A stretch of DNA of 64,000 nucleotides from Streptomyces sp. NBC_00094 (GCF_026343125.1 NZ_JAPEMB010000001.1:868001-932000); one strand, 5' to 3'; counted from the stretch's first letter, positions 53,370-62,655 are shown. Translations and numbers: made by a program. The notes: generated from the sequence alone by a model not told the origin.

Positions 53370-54353
53370 TCAGCAGGCGCGGCGGGGCCGGGCTCCCCCG
53401 CTCCCCGCGCACCCGGCCGCCGCCGCGGCGCCCAACAGGCCCGCGTCGGTGCCCGTTTCCGCCGGGACGACCGTCAGGTCCCGTACGAAGGAGAGCGTCG
53501 CGTAGGTCCCGAGGCTGCGCCTGAGCGGGCCGAAGAGGACCTCGCCCGCTCCCGCCACCCCGCCGCCGACGACCGCGACGTCGACCTCGACGAGGGTCGC
53601 GGTGGCGGCGATGCCCGCCGCGAGCGCCTGCGCGGCCCGCTCGAAGGACGCGACCGCGACGGGGTCCCCCGCGTGTGCGGCGACGGCCACCGCCGCCGCG
53701 GAGACGTCGCCGTCCCGCCCCGGCCGCCAGCCGTTCTCCAGGGCGCGGCGGGCGATGGACGGGCCGCTGGCGAGGCGCTCGACGCAGCCGCGTCCGCCGC
53801 AGGGGCAGAGGTCTCCGTCCAGATCGACAGAGATGTGCCCGAGGTGACCGGCGTTGCCGGTGGGACCGGGATGAAGCCGGCCGTCGAGGACGAGACCGCC
53901 GCCGACGCCCGTGGAGACCACGAGGCACAGCGCGTTGTCGTGGCCGCGCGCCGCGCCGAGCCAGTGTTCGGCGGCGGCCATGGCGACTCCGTCACCGACC
54001 AGGGTGACCGGGCGCCCGCCGGTCACGTGGCGGACCCGCTCGACGAGCGGGAAGTCGCGCCAGCCCGGCACGTTCACCGGGCTCACGGTCCCCCGCGCCG
54101 CGTCGACCGGGCCGGCGCTGCCGATGCCGACCGCCCCGGCCCCCGCCCAGAGCGGCGAGGCGGCGAGCTCTCCGAGCACTGCTTCGACGGCCCGCATGAC
54201 CGTCTCGCCGTCCTCCCGCGCGGGCGTCGGCCGTCGGGCACGCGCCCGGAGCCGCCCCTCGCCGTCGACCAGCGCCCCGGCGATCTTCGTGCCGCCGATG
54301 TCGAGTGCGACCACGAGACCGGGGACGAGGCCGGTGGCGGGGTCGGTGCGCAT
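53370..54353 (-). CDS. ROK-family sugar kinase (glucokinase-like)
   Basis: This 327-residue protein has the phosphate loop LDIGGTKIAGAL, VSTGVGGGLVLDG, and the zinc motif LCPCGGRGCVERLASG. There is no DNA-binding domain, so it is an enzyme rather than a repressor, probably phosphorylating glucose or an amino sugar. It is divergent from a LacI regulator across a 12-bp perfect palindrome. Confidence 0.9.
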   Translation of the reverse strand: MRTDPATGLVPGLVVALDIGGTKIAGALVDGEGRLRARARRPTPAREDGETVMRAVEAVLGELAASPLWAGAGAVGIGSAGPVDAARGTVSPVNVPGWRDFPLVERVRHVTGGRPVTLVGDGVAMAAAEHWLGAARGHDNALCLVVSTGVGGGLVLDGRLHPGPTGNAGHLGHISVDLDGDLCPCGGRGCVERLASGPSIARRALENGWRPGRDGDVSAAAVAVAAHAGDPVAVASFERAAQALAAGIAATATLVEVDVAVVGGGVAGAGEVLFGPLRRSLGTYATLSFVRDLTVVPAETGTDAGLLGAAAAAGCAGSGGARPRRAC

Positions 54354-54428
54354 GGGGATGGGGCCTCCAGTCGGCAGCCGGGAGTGGCCGAGGGCGTTCC
54401 GTACAGTCTGCCCGGTCTCCCGCTGCGT

Positions 54429-54440
54429 GACAACGTTGTC
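54429..54440. promoter_or_regulatory. LacI-type operator in the ROK/LacI divergent region
   Basis: GACAACGTTGTC (54429-54440) is a perfect 12-bp palindrome with the CG centre typical of LacI-family operators. It lies 76 bp from the ROK kinase start, near the kinase's likely promoter. The rest of the 269-bp gap has short simple repeats (CCGG, CGACTCAC). Confidence 0.7.
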
Positions 54441-54622
54441 CAGGGCCTATGCTCGGACGGAGACCCTTGTACGGGACGGTCCGGGCGATCAACCGACCGA
54501 TCGCCTGACCGGCCGGCCGGCCGGCTGAATGACTGCCTTCGTGCCGGACTAGCCGACTCACCGACTCACCGACTCGCTTACTGATCGACCGGACCGCTCA
54601 CACGACGGAGGAACCGCACACC

Positions 54623-55657
54623 GTGGCCGACATCGCCCGCCGCACCGATCCCCGCTACGGCAACCGGCCCACGATGAAGGACGTCGCCGCCCGCGCCGGT
54701 GTCGGCCTCAAGACCGTGTCACGGGTCGTCAACGGCGAGCCGGGGGTCACCCCGGACACCGAGCGCCGCGTCCAGGAGGCCATCGAGGCCCTCGGTTTCC
54801 GCCGCAACGACAGTGCGCGCGTCCTGCGCAAGGGCAGGACCGCCACCGTCGGCCTGGTCCTGGAGGATCTCGCGGACCCCTTCTACGGACCGCTCAGCCG
54901 CGCGGTCGAGGAGGTCGCGCGGGCACACGGCGCACTCCTCATCAACGGCTCCAGCGCCGAGGACCCGAGCCGGGAGCAGGAGTTGGCGCTCGCGCTGTGC
55001 GCGCGCCGGGTCGACGGCCTCATCGTGATCCCCACCGGCGACGACCACCGGTACCTGGAGCCGGAGATCAGGGCGGGCGTCGCCACGGTCTTCGTCGACC
55101 GGCCGGCGGGGCGGATCGACGCCGACGCCGTCCTCTCCGACAGCTTCGGCGGGGCACGCGACGGCGTGGCCCATCTGATCGCGCACGGCCACCGCCGGAT
55201 CGGCTTCGTCGGCGACCGTCCGCACATCCACACCGGCTCCGAGCGGCTGCGCGGCTACCACGCGGCGATGGAGGACGCGGGGCTGCCCGTCCGGGACGCG
55301 TGGGTCTCACTCGGGTCGACGGCCCCGGAGCGGGTGAGCTCCGCGGTACGGGAGATGCTGACCGGACCGGAGCCGGTGACGGCGCTGTTCACGGGCAACA
55401 ACCGGATCACCGTGACCGCCGTACGGACCCTCGCGGAGCAGTCGTCGCCGGTCGCGCTCGTCGGCTTCGACGACATCGAACTGGCCGATCTGCTCGGCAT
55501 CACGGTCATCGCCCAGGACGCCGCCGCGCTGGGACGGACGGCGGCGGAGCGGCTGTTCCGGCGCCTCGACGGGATCGACGCGGCGCCCGAGCGGGTGGTG
55601 CTCGGCACGAGGCTGCTCGCCCGTGGGTCGGGCGAGATCGCCGCGCCGCCCGCCTGA
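54623..55657 (+). CDS. LacI-family transcriptional regulator
   Basis: This 344-residue protein has the LacI HTH and hinge (MKDVAARAGVGLKTVSRVVN and ARVLRKGRTATVGLVLED), a periplasmic-binding-like core (DLADPFYGPLSR, VDGLIVIP, HRRIGFVGDR) and FTGNNRITVTAVR. The GTG start follows ACGGAGGAA. It is divergent from a ROK kinase and most likely represses it through the GACAACGTTGTC palindrome. The inducer is unknown. Confidence 0.94.
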   Translation: MADIARRTDPRYGNRPTMKDVAARAGVGLKTVSRVVNGEPGVTPDTERRVQEAIEALGFRRNDSARVLRKGRTATVGLVLEDLADPFYGPLSRAVEEVARAHGALLINGSSAEDPSREQELALALCARRVDGLIVIPTGDDHRYLEPEIRAGVATVFVDRPAGRIDADAVLSDSFGGARDGVAHLIAHGHRRIGFVGDRPHIHTGSERLRGYHAAMEDAGLPVRDAWVSLGSTAPERVSSAVREMLTGPEPVTALFTGNNRITVTAVRTLAEQSSPVALVGFDDIELADLLGITVIAQDAAALGRTAAERLFRRLDGIDAAPERVVLGTRLLARGSGEIAAPPA

Positions 55658-55677
55658 GGAGTCGGGCGGGACGCCCC

Positions 55678-57750
55678 TCAGCAGATCCTGAGGCCCTCCA
55701 CGGGGCCTCCGGAGGCGCCGCCCGCGAGGTTCAGCACGCTGAAGTAGACGTTGGTGTTGCCGCTGTCGTCGTCGGCCCTGGCGAACCACCGGCTGCTCAC
55801 TCCGCCGTACGACTCGCTGTGGTCGAGGTCGACCTGGCAGTGGAAGACGTGCGGTCCTGCGCCGATCGTGCCCATCTCGCCGCCGTCGTAGCGGGTCGTC
55901 GTGGCACTCCTGACGACCTGGCAGGTGGCGGAGGAACCGACGGGCTCGCAGCCTGCGGGCGGCTGCGGGGCCTGGGTGGTGGGCGCGGCCGAGCTCCCGC
56001 CGGCCCCGTCCCCGTCCCCGGAGGAGTCGCCCGTGGGCGCAGTGCCGCCGTCCGGGGTGCCCGGGGCCGTCGCTCCGCCGCCGACGGAGCCGCCTCCCGA
56101 GGCCGGGCCCGTGTCGTCGCCGGCGGTGCCGCTGTCCGCCCCTGTCGCGGTGCCCCCGGAGCCGGTGCCCGACCCCGTACCGGAGCCCGTGCCCGATCCC
56201 GTAGCGGAACCCGCACCGGAGCCCGTATCGGAGCCCGCGCTGGATCCCGCCACGGTTTCCGATCCGTCGCCCCCGGCGCCGTCCGTGGAGGAGCCGCGCT
56301 CGCCGGGTCCGCCGGGCTCCTGGCCGGAGGCGGTCGACCCGTCGGGACCCGTACCGGACGGCGAGGCGGAGCCGCCGGATGCGCCGGAGGGCGACGCGCC
56401 GGCGCTGCCGGGGTCCAGCAGGCGGCCGGTGTCCCCGTCCGGAGCGCCGCCGGAGCCCCCGTCCCCCGGGTTCCCGCCGGACGCCTGCCGCGTGGTGCCG
56501 TGGTCCATGAGGGTGTACGTGATGCCTCCCCCGGCCAGCAGGACGGCGGCCACGGACGCGGCGACGAGCGCGTTCCGCCGCCCTGCCGCCCCGGTCCCGG
56601 CCCCGGCACGGCGCCCGGCCCGGGCCCGACGGCCACCTGGCGCCACAGCCGCCGCAGAGGCCACAGGTGCCACGAGCCCCGCAGGTGCCTCAGGCCCCGC
56701 AGGCATCACCACCGCCACCGGCGGACCGAAGCCCTCGACCGGCGCGTCGAGCGGCCTCTCGTCCCGTACGCCCTCGTCCCGTGCGCCCTCGCCCCCTACC
56801 CCCTCGTCCCGTGCGCCCACCTCCGGAACCGTCACCGCGGGAACGGCCGTCTCCACGGCAGCCGCCGTCGTCGAGGTCTCCGCCACCGCCTCCAGGAGGA
56901 GTGCCGCCTCGCGGGCGCCCGGCCGGGAGGCGGGGTCCTTGTCGAGGAGGCGCAGCAGGACCGGGGCGAGCGGCCCCGCGCGGCGGGGCTCCGGAAGAGG
57001 TTCGGTGACGATGGCCGCGAGGGTCGACCAGGTCGACGTACGGCGGAAGGGCGAGGCGCCCTCGACCGCCGCGTACAGGGTCGCGCCCACCGCCCACACG
57101 TCCGAGGCGGGGCCCGGGTCCTGTCCGCGCGCCCGCTCGGGGGCGAGGAAGTCGAGGGAGCCGACGATCTCGCCGCTGCGCGTGAGGTGCGTCGCGGAGC
57201 CGTCGCCGGGGTCCTCCATCGTGGCGATGCCGAAGTCGGTGAGGACGATCCGGCCCCATGGGGTCTCCCCTGCTCGAGCGGAGTCGAGAGCTTGGGAAAA
57301 GTCGAGCAGGATGTTGCCGGGCTTCACGTCCCGGTGGAGCACGCCCACATCGTGCGCGGCAGCCAGCGCCTCCAGGACCCGGGCTCCGATCCGGGCGGCC
57401 TCGGCCGGGTCCAGGGTGCCCCGCTCCCTGAGGACGTCGTCGAGGGAGGGCCCGTCGACGAGCTCCATGACGATGACGGGCCGGCCCTCGTGCTCGGTGA
57501 CGTCGTGGACGGCCACGACTCCGGGGTGGCGGACCCGGGCGGCGGCCCGCGCCTCGCGCGTCATCCGCAGGCGCAGATCGGCCAGTTCGGGTGCGGCGGC
57601 GTCCGAGTACGTACGGAGCTCCTTGACGGCCACCTCACGGCCCAGGACCTCGTCGACGGCCTTCCAGACCACTCCCATGCCACCGCGCCCGAGTTGGCGC
57701 ACGATTCTGTAGCGGCCCGCGAGCCACCCGTTCTCCCCCGCTGACACCAC
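55678..57750 (-). CDS. Receptor Ser/Thr protein kinase with Gly/Ser linker and Cys-containing sensor
   Basis: This 690-residue kinase has GRGGMGVV, the VAVKEL lysine, HRDVKPGN (139-146), DFG (172-174) and SLDFLAPE. The gap from HRD to DFG is 31 residues instead of 18: residues 151-165 (FSQALDSARAGETPW) are an insert encoded by a hairpin-containing DNA segment. A transmembrane helix (about 392-412) follows, then a Gly/Ser/Thr linker with GSGTGSGTG repeats, and a C-terminal domain (about 610-690) with four Cys (CEP, TCQV, FHCQV, LRIC). The start is GTG 57750. Confidence 0.9.
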   Translation of the reverse strand: MVSAGENGWLAGRYRIVRQLGRGGMGVVWKAVDEVLGREVAVKELRTYSDAAAPELADLRLRMTREARAAARVRHPGVVAVHDVTEHEGRPVIVMELVDGPSLDDVLRERGTLDPAEAARIGARVLEALAAAHDVGVLHRDVKPGNILLDFSQALDSARAGETPWGRIVLTDFGIATMEDPGDGSATHLTRSGEIVGSLDFLAPERARGQDPGPASDVWAVGATLYAAVEGASPFRRTSTWSTLAAIVTEPLPEPRRAGPLAPVLLRLLDKDPASRPGAREAALLLEAVAETSTTAAAVETAVPAVTVPEVGARDEGVGGEGARDEGVRDERPLDAPVEGFGPPVAVVMPAGPEAPAGLVAPVASAAAVAPGGRRARAGRRAGAGTGAAGRRNALVAASVAAVLLAGGGITYTLMDHGTTRQASGGNPGDGGSGGAPDGDTGRLLDPGSAGASPSGASGGSASPSGTGPDGSTASGQEPGGPGERGSSTDGAGGDGSETVAGSSAGSDTGSGAGSATGSGTGSGTGSGTGSGGTATGADSGTAGDDTGPASGGGSVGGGATAPGTPDGGTAPTGDSSGDGDGAGGSSAAPTTQAPQPPAGCEPVGSSATCQVVRSATTTRYDGGEMGTIGAGPHVFHCQVDLDHSESYGGVSSRWFARADDDSGNTNVYFSVLNLAGGASGGPVEGLRIC
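57256..57300. repeat. Hairpin element inserted in the kinase coding sequence
   Basis: This 45-bp stretch includes CTCGA-GCGGAG-TCGAG, flanked by GGGGTCTCCCC and CTTGGG. From memory it resembles a short interspersed hairpin repeat often seen between Streptomyces genes. Here it lies inside the coding frame between the HRD and DFG motifs and adds about 13-15 residues without breaking the frame. Confidence 0.55.
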
Positions 57751-57850
57751 TGCCCCGTTCCCCTGTCGAGCACATGCACGCTTCGCGCGCGAACTCGCAC
57801 AGGGTACGGGGCAGTTGACTGGATCATGCCGTTCCGTCCATCAGGACGGG

Positions 57851-57880
57851 ACGGTGCGGGACGGTGCGGGACGGTGCGGG
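57851..57880. repeat. 10-bp tandem repeat beside the CitE-like stop
   Basis: ACGGTGCGGG is repeated exactly three times (57851-57880), with partial copies on both sides, and abuts the stop codon (57885-57887) of the minus-strand gene. Confidence 0.85.
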
Positions 57881-57884
57881 ACGG

Positions 57885-59174
57885 TTACTCGGCGGAGGCC
57901 GTGAGGTCGCCCCGGCGCGGGGCCGCGAAACGGTCGAGGGCGGCGCGGGTCATGCCGGTGAGCGCGTCGACCTCGGCGGTGTCGAGAGCGCCGCAGTCGA
58001 TGCCGCGCAGCAGGTAGGAGGAGAGGGCCTTGGCGGTGGCGGGCTCGTCCATGACGTCGCCGCCCGCGTGGTTGGCGTAGGCCGAGAGGCGCTTGGCGGC
58101 GGCCTCGAAGCCCTCGCGGTAGAAGGCGAAGACGGCGGCGTAGCGGGTGGGGATGTGGCCGGGGTGCATGTCCCAGCCCTGGTAGTAGGCGCGGGCGAGG
58201 GCGCGGCGGGTGAGCCCGTAGTGCAGGCGCCAGGCCTCGTGGACGTGCTCGGTGGAGCCGACCGGGAGGACGTTGGTGGAGCCGTCGGAGACCCGTACGC
58301 CCGTGCCGGCGGCGGCGACCTGCATGATCGCCTTGGCGTGGTCGGCGGCGGGGTGGTCGCTGGCCTGGTAGGCGGCGGAGACGCCGAGGCAGGCGCTGTA
58401 GTCGAAGGTGCCGTAGTGCAGGCCGGTGGCGCGGCCCTCGGCGGCGCCGATCATGCGGGCGACGGCGGCGGTGCCGTCGGTGGCCAGGATGGACTGGCTG
58501 GTCTCGATCTGGATCTCGAAGCCGAGGCGGCCGGCGTCCAGGCCGTGGGCCTTCTCGAAGGCCTCCAGGAGACGGACGAAGGCGGTCACCTGCTCCGGGT
58601 AGGTCACCTTGGGGAGGGTGAGGACGAGGCCCTCGGGAAGGCCGCCGTTCTCCAGGAGGCCCGTGAGGAAGACGTCGGTGGTGCGGATGCCCCGGTCGCG
58701 TACGGCGGACTCCATGCACTTCATCCGGATGCCCATGTACGGGGCGGCGGTGCCCTTCGCGTACGCCTCCGAGATCAGCCGCGCGGCGCGGGCCGCGTCC
58801 TGGTCCTCGTCCGCGCCCGCGTAGCCGTCCTCGAAGTCGACCCGCAGGTCCTCGATCGGCTCGCGCTCCAGCTTGGCGCGGACGCGGCCGTAGACGTCCT
58901 CGGCAAGGTCGTCGCCGAGGCCGAGGACGGCGGCGAAGGAGGCCGCGTCGGGGGCGTGCTCGTCGAGCGCGGCGAGGGCCTGGTCGCCCCAGGAGCGGAT
59001 GGTGCCGGCGTCGAAGACGTTGCCGGGTACGTAGACCGTGTGGACGGGCTGGCGGGTGCCGGGGTCTCCCGGGTAGCGGCGGTCGAGCTCTGCGTCCACC
59101 GGCGCCAGGGAGGCGCTGATGCCCTCGCTGACCGCGCCCGCGAGGCTCGTCGACACCTTCTCCTGCTGACCCAT
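57885..59174 (-). CDS. CitE/HpcH-like aldolase-lyase family protein (DUF6986-type)
   Basis: This 429-residue protein has TIM-barrel motifs of the HpcH/CitE group: VDFEDGYAG (metal and substrate region), IRMKCM, EIQIETSQSIL and GLHYGTFDYSACLG. I recall this family as DUF6986 in Streptomyces, sometimes near purine-catabolism genes; no such genes are here. A lyase or aldolase on a CoA thioester or keto acid is plausible. ATG 59174 follows GGAGGG. Confidence 0.82.
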   Translation of the reverse strand: MGQQEKVSTSLAGAVSEGISASLAPVDAELDRRYPGDPGTRQPVHTVYVPGNVFDAGTIRSWGDQALAALDEHAPDAASFAAVLGLGDDLAEDVYGRVRAKLEREPIEDLRVDFEDGYAGADEDQDAARAARLISEAYAKGTAAPYMGIRMKCMESAVRDRGIRTTDVFLTGLLENGGLPEGLVLTLPKVTYPEQVTAFVRLLEAFEKAHGLDAGRLGFEIQIETSQSILATDGTAAVARMIGAAEGRATGLHYGTFDYSACLGVSAAYQASDHPAADHAKAIMQVAAAGTGVRVSDGSTNVLPVGSTEHVHEAWRLHYGLTRRALARAYYQGWDMHPGHIPTRYAAVFAFYREGFEAAAKRLSAYANHAGGDVMDEPATAKALSSYLLRGIDCGALDTAEVDALTGMTRAALDRFAAPRRGDLTASAE

Positions 59175-59190
59175 CCCATACCCTCCTGTT

Positions 59191-59216
59191 TTCCGCTGCA
59201 CGGAATCAACAATCCG
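59191..59216. promoter_or_regulatory. Palindromes in the promoter region of the CitE-like gene
   Basis: TTCCG-CTGCA-CGGAA (59191-59205) is a perfect 5+5 inverted repeat, and CGGA-N8-TCCG (59201-59216) overlaps it. The region up to 59230 is AT-rich (AATCCGTATAGCGAAGTTAA). An operator overlapping the start of transcription is likely. Confidence 0.5.
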
Positions 59217-59269
59217 TATAGCGAAGTTAATAGTCGGTCGGGACCCACGTCAATGGGTGTCCGAAACGA

Positions 59270-59309
59270 CCGGGGGCCGCGCGGCGACGAATCGCCACGC
59301 GGCCCCCGG
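59270..59309 (-). terminator. Terminator downstream of etfA
   Basis: CCGGGGGCCGCG (59270-59281) and CGCGGCCCCCGG (59298-59309) are fully complementary and continue inward through a mismatch with GGCGA/TCGCC. The 40-bp hairpin lies just after the etfA stop on the minus strand and separates it from the CitE-like gene. Confidence 0.85.
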
Positions 59310-59327
59310 ACCGTACAGAACCGCAGG

Positions 59328-60290
<963 letters not shown>

Positions 60291-60347
60291 GGGACTTCAA
60301 TCTCCTGCGAACGAAAAGAGGGCGGACTGAAACGGCTCGCGCGAGCC

Positions 60348-61133
60348 TTAGATGAACTTCTGGCTCGCGAGGTACTCGGCGAGCTGCTTGCCGCCCTCGC
60401 CCTCGTCCTTGACGATCGTGCCCGCGGTGCGCGCCGGACGCTCGGCGGCCGAGTCCACCGCGGTCCAGGAGCCCTCGAGGCCGACCTCGTCGGCGTCGAT
60501 GTCGAGGTCGTCCAGCTCCAGGGACTCCACCGGCTTCTTCTTGGCGGCCATGATGCCCTTGAAGGACGGGTAGCGCGCCTCGCCCGACTGGTCCGTCACG
60601 GACACGACGGCCGGAAGCGAGGCCTCCAGCTGCTCGGAGGCGGTGTCGCCGTCGCGACGGCCGGTCACCTTGCCGTCCTCGATCTTGACCTCGGAGAGCA
60701 GCGTGACCTGCGGGACGCCCAGGCGCTCGGCGAGGATCGCCGGCAGGACACCCATCGTGCCGTCGGTGGAGGCCATACCGGCGATGACGACGTCGTAGCC
60801 GGTCTTCTCGATCGCCTTGGCGAGCACGAGCGAGGTGGCCATGACGTCGCTGCCGTGCAGGTCGTCGTCCTCGACGTGGACGGCCTTGTCGGCGCCCATG
60901 GAGAGCGCCTTGCGGAGCGCGTCCTTGGCGTCCTCGGGGCCGACCGTCAGCACGGTGACCTCCGCGTCGTCCGCCTCTTCGGCGATCTGCAGGGCCTGCT
61001 CGACCGCGTACTCGTCGAGCTCCGACAGCAGGCCGTCGACGTCGTCGCGGTCGACCGTCAGGTCGTCCGCGAACTTGCGGTCTCCGGTCGCGTCGGGCAC
61101 GTACTTCACACAGACAACGATCCTCAAGCTCAC
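60348..61133 (-). CDS. etfB: Electron transfer flavoprotein beta subunit
   Basis: This 261-residue protein has the ETF-beta pattern: RIVVCVKYVPDATGDRK, DEYAVEQALQIAEEADDAEV, VTVLTVGPEDAKDALRKAL and GMASTDGTMGVLPAILAERL. It binds AMP and pairs with EtfA in electron transfer from beta-oxidation. The GTG has AGGAGAG upstream. Confidence 0.97.
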   Translation of the reverse strand: MSLRIVVCVKYVPDATGDRKFADDLTVDRDDVDGLLSELDEYAVEQALQIAEEADDAEVTVLTVGPEDAKDALRKALSMGADKAVHVEDDDLHGSDVMATSLVLAKAIEKTGYDVVIAGMASTDGTMGVLPAILAERLGVPQVTLLSEVKIEDGKVTGRRDGDTASEQLEASLPAVVSVTDQSGEARYPSFKGIMAAKKKPVESLELDDLDIDADEVGLEGSWTAVDSAAERPARTAGTIVKDEGEGGKQLAEYLASQKFI

Positions 61134-61208
61134 GCCGGCTCTCCTACTGCATCGTCATAACTTGGCTGCCTTGTTGCTCGCAGCATAGGCGCCTGAAGGG
61201 CTGGTTTC

Positions 61209-61235
61209 CGGTCGGGGCGCCGGACGCCCCGACCG
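61209..61235. terminator. Hairpin between flavin reductase gene and etfB
   Basis: CGGTCGGGGCG (61209-61219) pairs perfectly with CGCCCCGACCG (61225-61235), loop CCGGA. It probably ends the flavin reductase transcript on the minus strand before the etf promoter. TTACCAGTAA (61265-61274) beside it may be part of a regulator site. Confidence 0.65.
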
Positions 61236-61332
61236 AAATATTACTCGTCAGTACACCCAGTCCGTTACCAGTAAGCAAGCGCTCAGCCATGTGACCTTGA
61301 CAACGCGCGGAGAGGGGCGCGGACGGGAACCG

Positions 61333-61857
61333 TCAGTCGCGCAGCGCGTTGAAGCGCCCGTGGTGGTAGAGGAGCGGCCGGCCCGCCCCGTCCGGGTCTC
61401 CCGCGACGGCCTGCGCGACCACGATCCGGTGGTCACCGGCGGGCACCCGGGCGATCACCCGGCAGACCAGCCAGGCGAGGACGCCGTCGAGTACGGGGAC
61501 CCCCTCGGGTCCCACGCTCCAGCGGGTCGCCTCGCCGAAGCGGTCGGCGCCGCTGCGCGCGAAGGTGGCGGCCAGATCCTGCTGGTGCTCACCCAATATG
61601 TGGACACCGATGTGCTCGGCCTCGGCCAGCACGGGCCAGCTGGAGGAGGTGGTGCCCACGCCGAAGGAGATCAGCGGGGGTTCGGCGGCGACGGAGTTGA
61701 GCGAGGTCGCGGTGAAGCCGACCGGGCGCTCGCCGTGCGCGGTGATCACCGCGACACCGGCGGCGTGCCGGCGGAAGACGGAGCGGAGCAGATCGGGAGA
61801 GGCCTGCCGGGGCGCGCCGACGGTGGGGACGGTGCGGAGCTCGGGCGTAACCGTCAT
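61333..61857 (-). CDS. Flavin reductase-like FMN-binding protein
   Basis: This 174-residue protein has the flavin reductase-like domain: FRRHAAGVAVITAHGERPVGF, ATSLNSVAAEPPLISFGV, and HIGVHILGEHQQDLA. It supplies reduced FMN or FAD to a monooxygenase or reduces an electron acceptor. ATG 61857 follows AGAAGGA; an ATG at 61884 and GTG at 61911 are alternatives. A leader peptide gene lies upstream. Confidence 0.9.
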   Translation of the reverse strand: MTVTPELRTVPTVGAPRQASPDLLRSVFRRHAAGVAVITAHGERPVGFTATSLNSVAAEPPLISFGVGTTSSSWPVLAEAEHIGVHILGEHQQDLAATFARSGADRFGEATRWSVGPEGVPVLDGVLAWLVCRVIARVPAGDHRIVVAQAVAGDPDGAGRPLLYHHGRFNALRD

Positions 61858-61903
61858 GGAATTGTCCTTCTGCGAGGGCGTCATGAGAGGGGTCCTGGGG
61901 TGG

Positions 61904-61984
61904 TCAGACACCCGGACAGCGCGAGCTCGCGTTGCGGGCCAGGTCCACGTGGGCCCGGCCGTAGAGAAGGAGTTCTGGGGGCAC
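61904..61984 (-). CDS. Probable cysteine-responsive leader peptide
   Basis: The 26-residue reading ends LYGRAHVDLARNASSRCPGV. It matches the RxHVDLxRxxSxxC pattern of the short leader peptides found before sulfur-metabolism genes in actinobacteria, where cysteine codon pausing attenuates expression. It lies 47 bp upstream of the flavin reductase start and downstream of a thioredoxin gene. GTG 61984 is the likely start; the ribosome-binding site is not clear, so this rests on the motif. Confidence 0.6.
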   Translation of the reverse strand: MPPELLLYGRAHVDLARNASSRCPGV

Positions 61985-62054
61985 TCCGTCAGGGTGACGA
62001 TCGGTGGCGGCTGCAGTCAAGTGCGTACCGCGATGTGGGAGATGTGTCACCGCG

Positions 62055-62396
62055 TCAGACCGCCCGCCCCAGTGCCGCGATGACGTCCGCCCTGCGGGGC
62101 TGGCCCGCGGCCCGGCGGACGATCCGGCCGGTCCGGTCGAGGACCAGGACGGTGGGCGTCCGCGCGATGCCCAGCTCCCGTACGAGGTCGAGCCGTTCCT
62201 CGGCGTCGATCTCGACGTGCCCCACGCCCGGCACCATGGCGGCGACTTCGGCGAGGGTGCGCCGGGTGGCACGGCAGGGCTGGCAGAAGGCGGTCGAGAA
62301 CTGGACGAGCGTAGCCCGCTCCCCCAACGCGACGCCGAGCGTCTCCGGCCCCAACACCTCTCGCCCCGACGCCTCCTGCCCCGGCACCTCGGTCAT
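62055..62396 (-). CDS. Thioredoxin-family protein
   Basis: This 113-residue protein has the thioredoxin fold with FSTAFCQPCRAT (redox Cys38 and Cys41) and cis-Pro in RTPTVLVLD. It is cytosolic, without a signal. GAAGGGGAG precedes ATG 62396. Proximity to the leader peptide and flavin reductase suggests a role in thiol or sulfur reduction. Confidence 0.93.
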   Translation of the reverse strand: MTEVPGQEASGREVLGPETLGVALGERATLVQFSTAFCQPCRATRRTLAEVAAMVPGVGHVEIDAEERLDLVRELGIARTPTVLVLDRTGRIVRRAAGQPRRADVIAALGRAV

Positions 62397-62592
62397 CCCG
62401 CTCCCCTTCTCGCCCTTGGCTCCTGTGCGCCACTTCCCGCGCTTCCCGCGCTTCCCACCCCCTAGCAGCGTCGCACGGGACCGAGCGATTCCCGCCACGG
62501 CCACCGGGGGTGACGAGAATCTCCCTGTACGGAGCCGCCTGGACTGGTCACGGCGCCCCACATGGGGCACGATCTGCCCAAAGCCGAAAACC

Positions 62593-62604
62593 TACGGCTG
62601 CGTA
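62593..62604 (+). promoter_or_regulatory. Palindrome upstream of the acyltransferase gene
   Basis: TACG-GCTG-CGTA (62593-62604), within CCTACGGCTGCGTAACTT, lies about 50 bp before the acyltransferase start. From memory, similar CTACGG..CGTAG sites precede lipid genes in Streptomyces. It could be an operator or the -10 region of the promoter. Confidence 0.4.
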
Positions 62605-62655
62605 ACTTCGCCGGGAGAACCCGCTCCGGGCACACGAAGAAGAGGTTCCACTCCG

